Part shown: in pieces, positions 59,717 through 64,000 of the stretch
Numbering within the stretch: the stretch's first letter is position 1
Layout of the letters: every line of letters begins with the position of its first letter
Assembly: GCA_031002005.1 (NCBI GenBank)
Contig: JARYHS010009186.1
Location: 256,833,199 to 256,897,198 of the forward strand
DNA: 64,000 bases
From: Vandiemenella viatica
Taxonomy: Eukaryota; Arthropoda; Insecta; Orthoptera; Morabidae
Direction: 5' to 3'
Made by a program: the position numbers and the translations under genes
Notes under the pieces: model-generated
What the model saw: the letters and a program-made list of their open reading frames with translations, nothing else
Databases searched by the model: none
What the model was told of the DNA's origin: nothing

Positions 59717-60654
59717 CTAAAAGAAGTAGAAATTGAAATGTAAATAAGAAAACACCTGTCACAAAACTGAATTATAGAACAATCTTGATATAAAAGATAG
59801 CTTTTTAAACTACTGATGTACTAGATTTTTATTAGTTAATTGATGGACTTGTCATAACAATAAGATCCAGTTTTATACATAAAGTGTGATTATCCAGTGA
59901 CTGACAAATTAAACTCCTTCAAATACAGAATTATAGTATGGACTGAAAACTGGCTTTATTTTTTTACCATTAGCAATAGTTAACCTCTCACACGAGTAGT
60001 TTTGCTTTAAGTAAAAAAACTTAAATGATTTATACCTAACAGTGCTGTACAATGTTATTTAGAGGATATGTAATTGTAGTCCTCTGCAGTTTCCTGTCTT
60101 CTATTCACCAATTTGGCAGGGACTTCAAAAGTTTAAGATTTTTATCAATTGATCCTAGAGAAGACCCACTTCAAAACTGCATATTAAAAGCTACAGGTTG
60201 CGATACAATACATTCATTATCAGTAACTATTTTTAACTACTGTCTATTCTTACAAAAAGGCTTATGTACCTACAAGACCAAACTGCAGGTGGCATGGAAA
60301 AATAGCAATTTGAAGCATAAACAGATACAGTTTAGAAATACATAATAACCATAATTAACATCTTAATTCATTACTACATTTAACTGTAGAATCCCTGCAT
60401 AGCCTTCAACAACACACACATAACCTACAACAAAAGGTTATGCTATTTATTTCCCCCAAGGCATAACACAAACCAAAGTGACGTGGCAAGTGATCTGACA
60501 AGGTCTAGCACTTTGCATGGCACTTCATATTGAAACAATGAAAACTTGAGTTAATGCACCTGCGGCAACACGACGTAGCAGTGATGTCACGGCCAGACCA
60601 TAGCAGCATGCTCCACTTTGTGCAACTGGCATGTTACTAACAAGTTAGTTGTTT

Positions 60655-60875
60655 ATTACTAATCATAAAAGATGATATGGATTTCAATGTACATTTTGAT
60701 AGATTGATAGAAAGCCATCCACCTCTTAAAATCTTCATTTCACTTGCTTGTACTCTGCTGATGTTCCACTTCTTCATTGTCCATGTTTCAGCAGTATGTG
60801 TTTTCAATCAATATTTGTTCTACACATCAAATCAATACTCTTCATCAATACTGTCATGTATCCGCTGTCAAACTC
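60655..60875 (-). mobile_element. RTE-like LINE relic (ETWT motif)
   Basis: Across frames the minus strand reads AETWTMKKWNISRVQASEMK then ILRG, the segment with the ETWT motif near the end of RTE-type RT proteins. Bases 59717-60655 otherwise hold intron sequence with nothing assigned. Confidence 0.55.
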
Positions 60876-61063
60876 TTACCAATGGCCATTCAAATATTTC
60901 ATTTTAAAAAAAAAAATATCCTTTTATATGAAACAAACATACCATTTAACAGATGAATATTCACTACAGATGGAGAAAAATGATTTCCTTCTCACGGAAA
61001 TTTGTGGATAATTTGACAAGTTTGGTAAATTTCCAGAAAAGGGTGCAATAATTGATTTAGTTA

Positions 61064-62270
61064 CATGAAGCCTTTGAAAGTTCCATTCTTTAAACCCACC
61101 AGGGCAAATTTTAACCAGTAGTGAATCTTTGTTCGTGTGCGGTAGTTGTTTGAAGTGAGATTTTTAGCAATTGTCGCAAAGATGGACAAAAACGAATTCT
61201 GTGCAGTGATAAAACACTTTTATTTAAAGAAGTGGACAGCAACACAAATCAAAGCCAAGTTAGACAATGTTTATGGGGATTCTGCTTCTGCATTGATACC
61301 GTCTATTTCTGGGTAAACCAATTTAAACATGGCCAAACCAGCACTGAATACAAAGCGCACTGCAGGTGCTGGATATTGTGGATAAAATCCAAGGTATCGT
61401 TATGGAAAATCGCCAGTTGAAGGTGGAAGGGACTGCTGAGGCCATAGGCATCTTGATGGAATGAGTGCATGACATCCTGCATGAAAAATTGCATATGAAA
61501 AGTTGTGTGCATGATGGGTGCCACGATTACCAATTCCCGATAACAAATGCATGCAAAAGGACATTTCAACATAGTGTTTGGCTCTGACGAAGTGCAATCT
61601 GCAGGATTTTTGGCATCAATTCGTGACTGTATATGAAACTTGGATCCATCATTACACTCCTTAGTCGAAGGAGCAGTCAAAGCAGTGGATAATGCCTGGT
61701 GAAAGTGTGTGAAAGAAGGCGAAGAATGTTTTGCATGCTGGAAAGGTGATGGCCACTGTTTTTTGTAATTCTCAAGAAATTATCCTAATTGATTCCTTGC
61801 AAAAGAGTAAGACAAAAACAGAAGAATACTATGCAACTTTATTGGACTGTTTGAAAGAAGAGCTGAAAAGTAAAAGGCCAAGATTAGCATGCAAAAAAGT
61901 GTTGTTCCACCAAGACAATGCACCGTCTCGTATGTAGACCATTGCAAAGGCAAAATTACTGAATTGGGCTTCAAACTGAATCTCTATCCACATAATTCTC
62001 CACATTTGGCTTGGTGCGCCTTTCCTGTTCCCAAATTTGTAATCCTGGATCAATGGGAAGAAATTCTCTTTGAATGAGGAAGCCATCGTAGCCATCAACA
62101 AATATTTTGCAGGCTTTGATACAACATACTTCTCTGATGGTATTTAAAAATTGGAAACTTACTGGATCAAATGTGTCACCCTCTATGGGGACTATGTTGA
62201 GAAGTAAAGGTGATTTCTTTCAACAACAAAAATTTTCCTTACTTTTTTACCAGACTTTTCAAATGACCCT
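61064..62270 (+). mobile_element. mariner transposon, decayed
   Basis: The start at 61182 reads MDKNEFCAVIKHFYLKKWTA then TQIKAKLDNVYGDSA; later FKHGQTSTEYKA, WVPRLPI, TVYETWIHHYTP, SKQWIMPGESV, GKVMATVF, EEYYATLLDCLKEELKSKRP and VLFHQDNAPS. This follows a full mariner transposase (~345 residues) through many frameshifts. The first catalytic Asp of the DDD set is Tyr (TAT 61632-61634) and the last is also lost. Imperfect inverted ends with a TTTGAAAAGT-like core lie at 61064 and 62270, next to TA. Confidence 0.88.
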
Positions 62271-63202
62271 TAAGACCAAAAATATACTTTCTGGACGGCT
62301 GCTAAAATATTTAGGCCTTTAATAGTTGTCAGTTATTGCTAGTATGAAATAATCCATCTATATATTGGATAAAATCCTATTTATGCTCAGAATTCATAAA
62401 GTTATTTCTCCTTTAGCTACACATAGTTCATACTACACCTTCCAAGGAATTTAATTTTATTACTCAAACAACCTATGTATTCACTGTCACCTTGTTTCTA
62501 TAGCTGAACTTTATAGCACAACAGTCACCAAAACTAAAATATAAAATAATATTAACAATTTTCCAAAGTAAATTATATTTGTATTCACAGTCATAAATAC
62601 AGTTGTCATAGTGTACACACACCATAGAGTGAGAATAGTGTATAACGTGTGCATTGAGGTTGTTACATGCAACAACAGTCAGTACCAAAAAAAAAACTTT
62701 GCTTTTCTTCAGATACCAAAAACATTATTTCTCTGATGTATTCGGGTGAGGGAACAATAAAAAGATGGCATTAAAGTTTAATCTTGTCTTGTTCGGATAG
62801 AAAAAGATTGTAGTCTCTTCAATTTGGGAACAATTCAAAGAGTGAATAAATTGAAAGAGATTTGTCTCCTATCAACCGACAAGAACAATCAAACAGAAGG
62901 TTATACAACAGCATCCTAGTTACCAGACAACTCCCCTTTTACTTTACTCGAAAAGAAAATACATAATCCTATATTATACAATCTTACATATCAACCCAGG
63001 AAATGGCAAAATGTCAAAATTTCATTTGAGAAAAGAATAAATTCAAACACACTAGCTCTTAAAGTTTTGAAAATTAGCTAAGGCAACAGATATTCATTCT
63101 TTCTTGTAATATAGTACTGATTATTACCATGTTAAGTGGTGCCATTGGGCAATATGTACAGTAGAGTCAGGTGAACATAAGGCAGAAACACTTGAAACTT
63201 AC
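62271..63202. other. VhaAC39 intron, nothing assigned
   Basis: AT-rich; no recognisable reading frame or repeat. Confidence 0.45.
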
Positions 63203-63379
63203 AGCATAGTACTCGGCAACAGCTTTGACTTGTTCATAATCATCTGCCCGTGCTAATGCAGCAAGACCATCAGGATGCAACTTTCCACAACGAGGATATA
63301 GTTTGGCTCGGTCATCCTTTGTTAACTCAGTGCCGAATGAGTTGATTGTAATAATTATTGCTCTACGATCAGCTTCAAA
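63203..63379 (-). CDS. VhaAC39: V-type proton ATPase subunit d, internal exon (third from the end)
   Basis: A 177 bp exon (59 codons) between TTTTTCAG and the donor GCT|GTAAGT. It reads [20 protein letters not shown], then [20 protein letters not shown] and [19 protein letters not shown], which is nearly residue for residue the insect V-ATPase subunit d (~350 residues). This cytosolic, funnel-shaped subunit sits on the V0 c-ring and links it to the V1 central stalk. Earlier exons, about 210 residues, must lie to the right of base 64000; I found none in 63380-64000. Confidence 0.97.
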
Positions 63380-63539
63380 CTGAAAAATGCAGTTTATTAA
63401 TTTGTAATAAATAATATAACATATTTTAAATTAAAATACTGTTTTCAGAAAGTAGAAGAAAGAATTCTTCATGTTCTCTGGATAAAGAGGAACAAGTAGA
63501 CGTTTACACTTCAAATGATTTATAGTTCTGAGAGAAAAG

Positions 63540-63665
63540 TGGCTCATAGTAAGTATAAATCAGGGAATAGAAAGGAACCACTGTTTACCATGGATGACAG
63601 CAGGAAGGTGTAGTGACACAAAAACATGGGGAACTCTAAACAATTGACTTTACAGTTTTAAAATC
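63540..63665 (-). mobile_element. Possible Penelope-like terminus, degraded
   Basis: AGGGAATAGAAAGGAACCAC, TTACCATGGATGACAGCAGG and GACACAAAAACATGG keep the order of the outer terminal blocks of this family in the window, with many changes. The remainder to 64000 is unassigned intron. Confidence 0.4.
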
Positions 63666-64000
63666 AGAATATGTTATAAGAAATAAGTAATCGGATATGG
63701 TTGTTGGGAGAAAAAACTTCGGAGAGGGACTGAAATTAGGATAAAGAATGTCGGTCAAGGGCAGAAAATTAACCCAAGGAGAGAGGGGGGAAAAAAACCT
63801 TGAGAGTGTATATACATGAGCAAGAATTTAAACTTCTGTGTATTTTTTTATGTTTCTTTCACACCTGAGTTGTCAAACGATGATAGTATATTGCAACTGT
63901 ACAGTAAGTAGAAATTATTTTAAAGTTATTCTTTTGCTATGTGAACTAGGAATCCTAATGTAGAAAGTGTTGTTCTTTCACGAAAGGTAGTTTCTGATTC

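Noticed and set aside
61303..62101. Minus-strand reading frames of up to 125 codons near 61300-62100
   Set aside because: They lie opposite the mariner transposase and have no similarity of their own.

Overview
The window is animal nuclear DNA and looks arthropod, most likely insect: AT-rich, with large introns, GT-AG splice sites, and conserved genes whose proteins read closest to insect or vertebrate orthologues. No species can be named from the sequence alone. Three host genes are present, all cut into exons. (1) S-adenosylhomocysteine hydrolase (Ahcy) lies on the minus strand from its start codon at 23462 down to 938; seven coding exons join in frame to 401 residues, and only the last ~43 residues fall outside the left edge. 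(2) tRNA-His guanylyltransferase (Thg1) lies on the plus strand with two coding exons (24309-24917 and 36741-37058), complete, 308 or 279 residues depending on the start. (3) The C-terminal part of V-type ATPase subunit d (VhaAC39) lies on the minus strand in three exons (63379-63203, 59716-59639, 45578-45417), ending in a stop; its 5' exons lie beyond the right edge.

Layout. Ahcy and Thg1 are divergent and share a ~850 bp start-to-start interval (23463-24308). Thg1 and VhaAC39 are convergent, with stop codons ~8.4 kb apart. Almost everything else is transposable element. Ahcy introns hold a Penelope-like fragment, two candidate LTRs, an RTE-like relic, tRNA-derived SINEs, a long palindrome made of Penelope-like 3' ends, and several copies of a CR1-like LINE (called LINE-A here) and of a LINE ending in a C2H2 finger (LINE-B). 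The 11.8 kb Thg1 intron holds a long-inverted-repeat element, a hairpin element, a second LINE-B with a SINE in it, a jockey/CR1-type relic (LINE-C), and a nearly complete Penelope-like element inserted in LINE-A. The intergenic stretch has a second LINE-C, a piggyBac derivative nested in a SINE, and a PIF/Harbinger relic. The VhaAC39 introns hold a LINE-A copy with PHD, esterase, endonuclease and RT regions (itself carrying a GC-rich insertion bounded by a 12 bp duplication), a second PIF/Harbinger, a hAT-like element nested in a Penelope-like copy, and a decayed mariner.

The three genes have housekeeping roles: Ahcy clears S-adenosylhomocysteine after methylation, Thg1 adds the essential G-1 to tRNA-His, and subunit d couples the V1 and V0 sectors of the proton pump. 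Nothing suggests that they form a functional cluster. The most interesting observations are a 1083 bp piggyBac derivative keeping only the N-terminal acidic tail and C-terminal zinc domain with its repeated palindromes; a structured, apparently covarying hairpin in the Penelope-like termini; an independently inserted ORF1-only LINE sequence; and a possible dual-start arrangement in Thg1.
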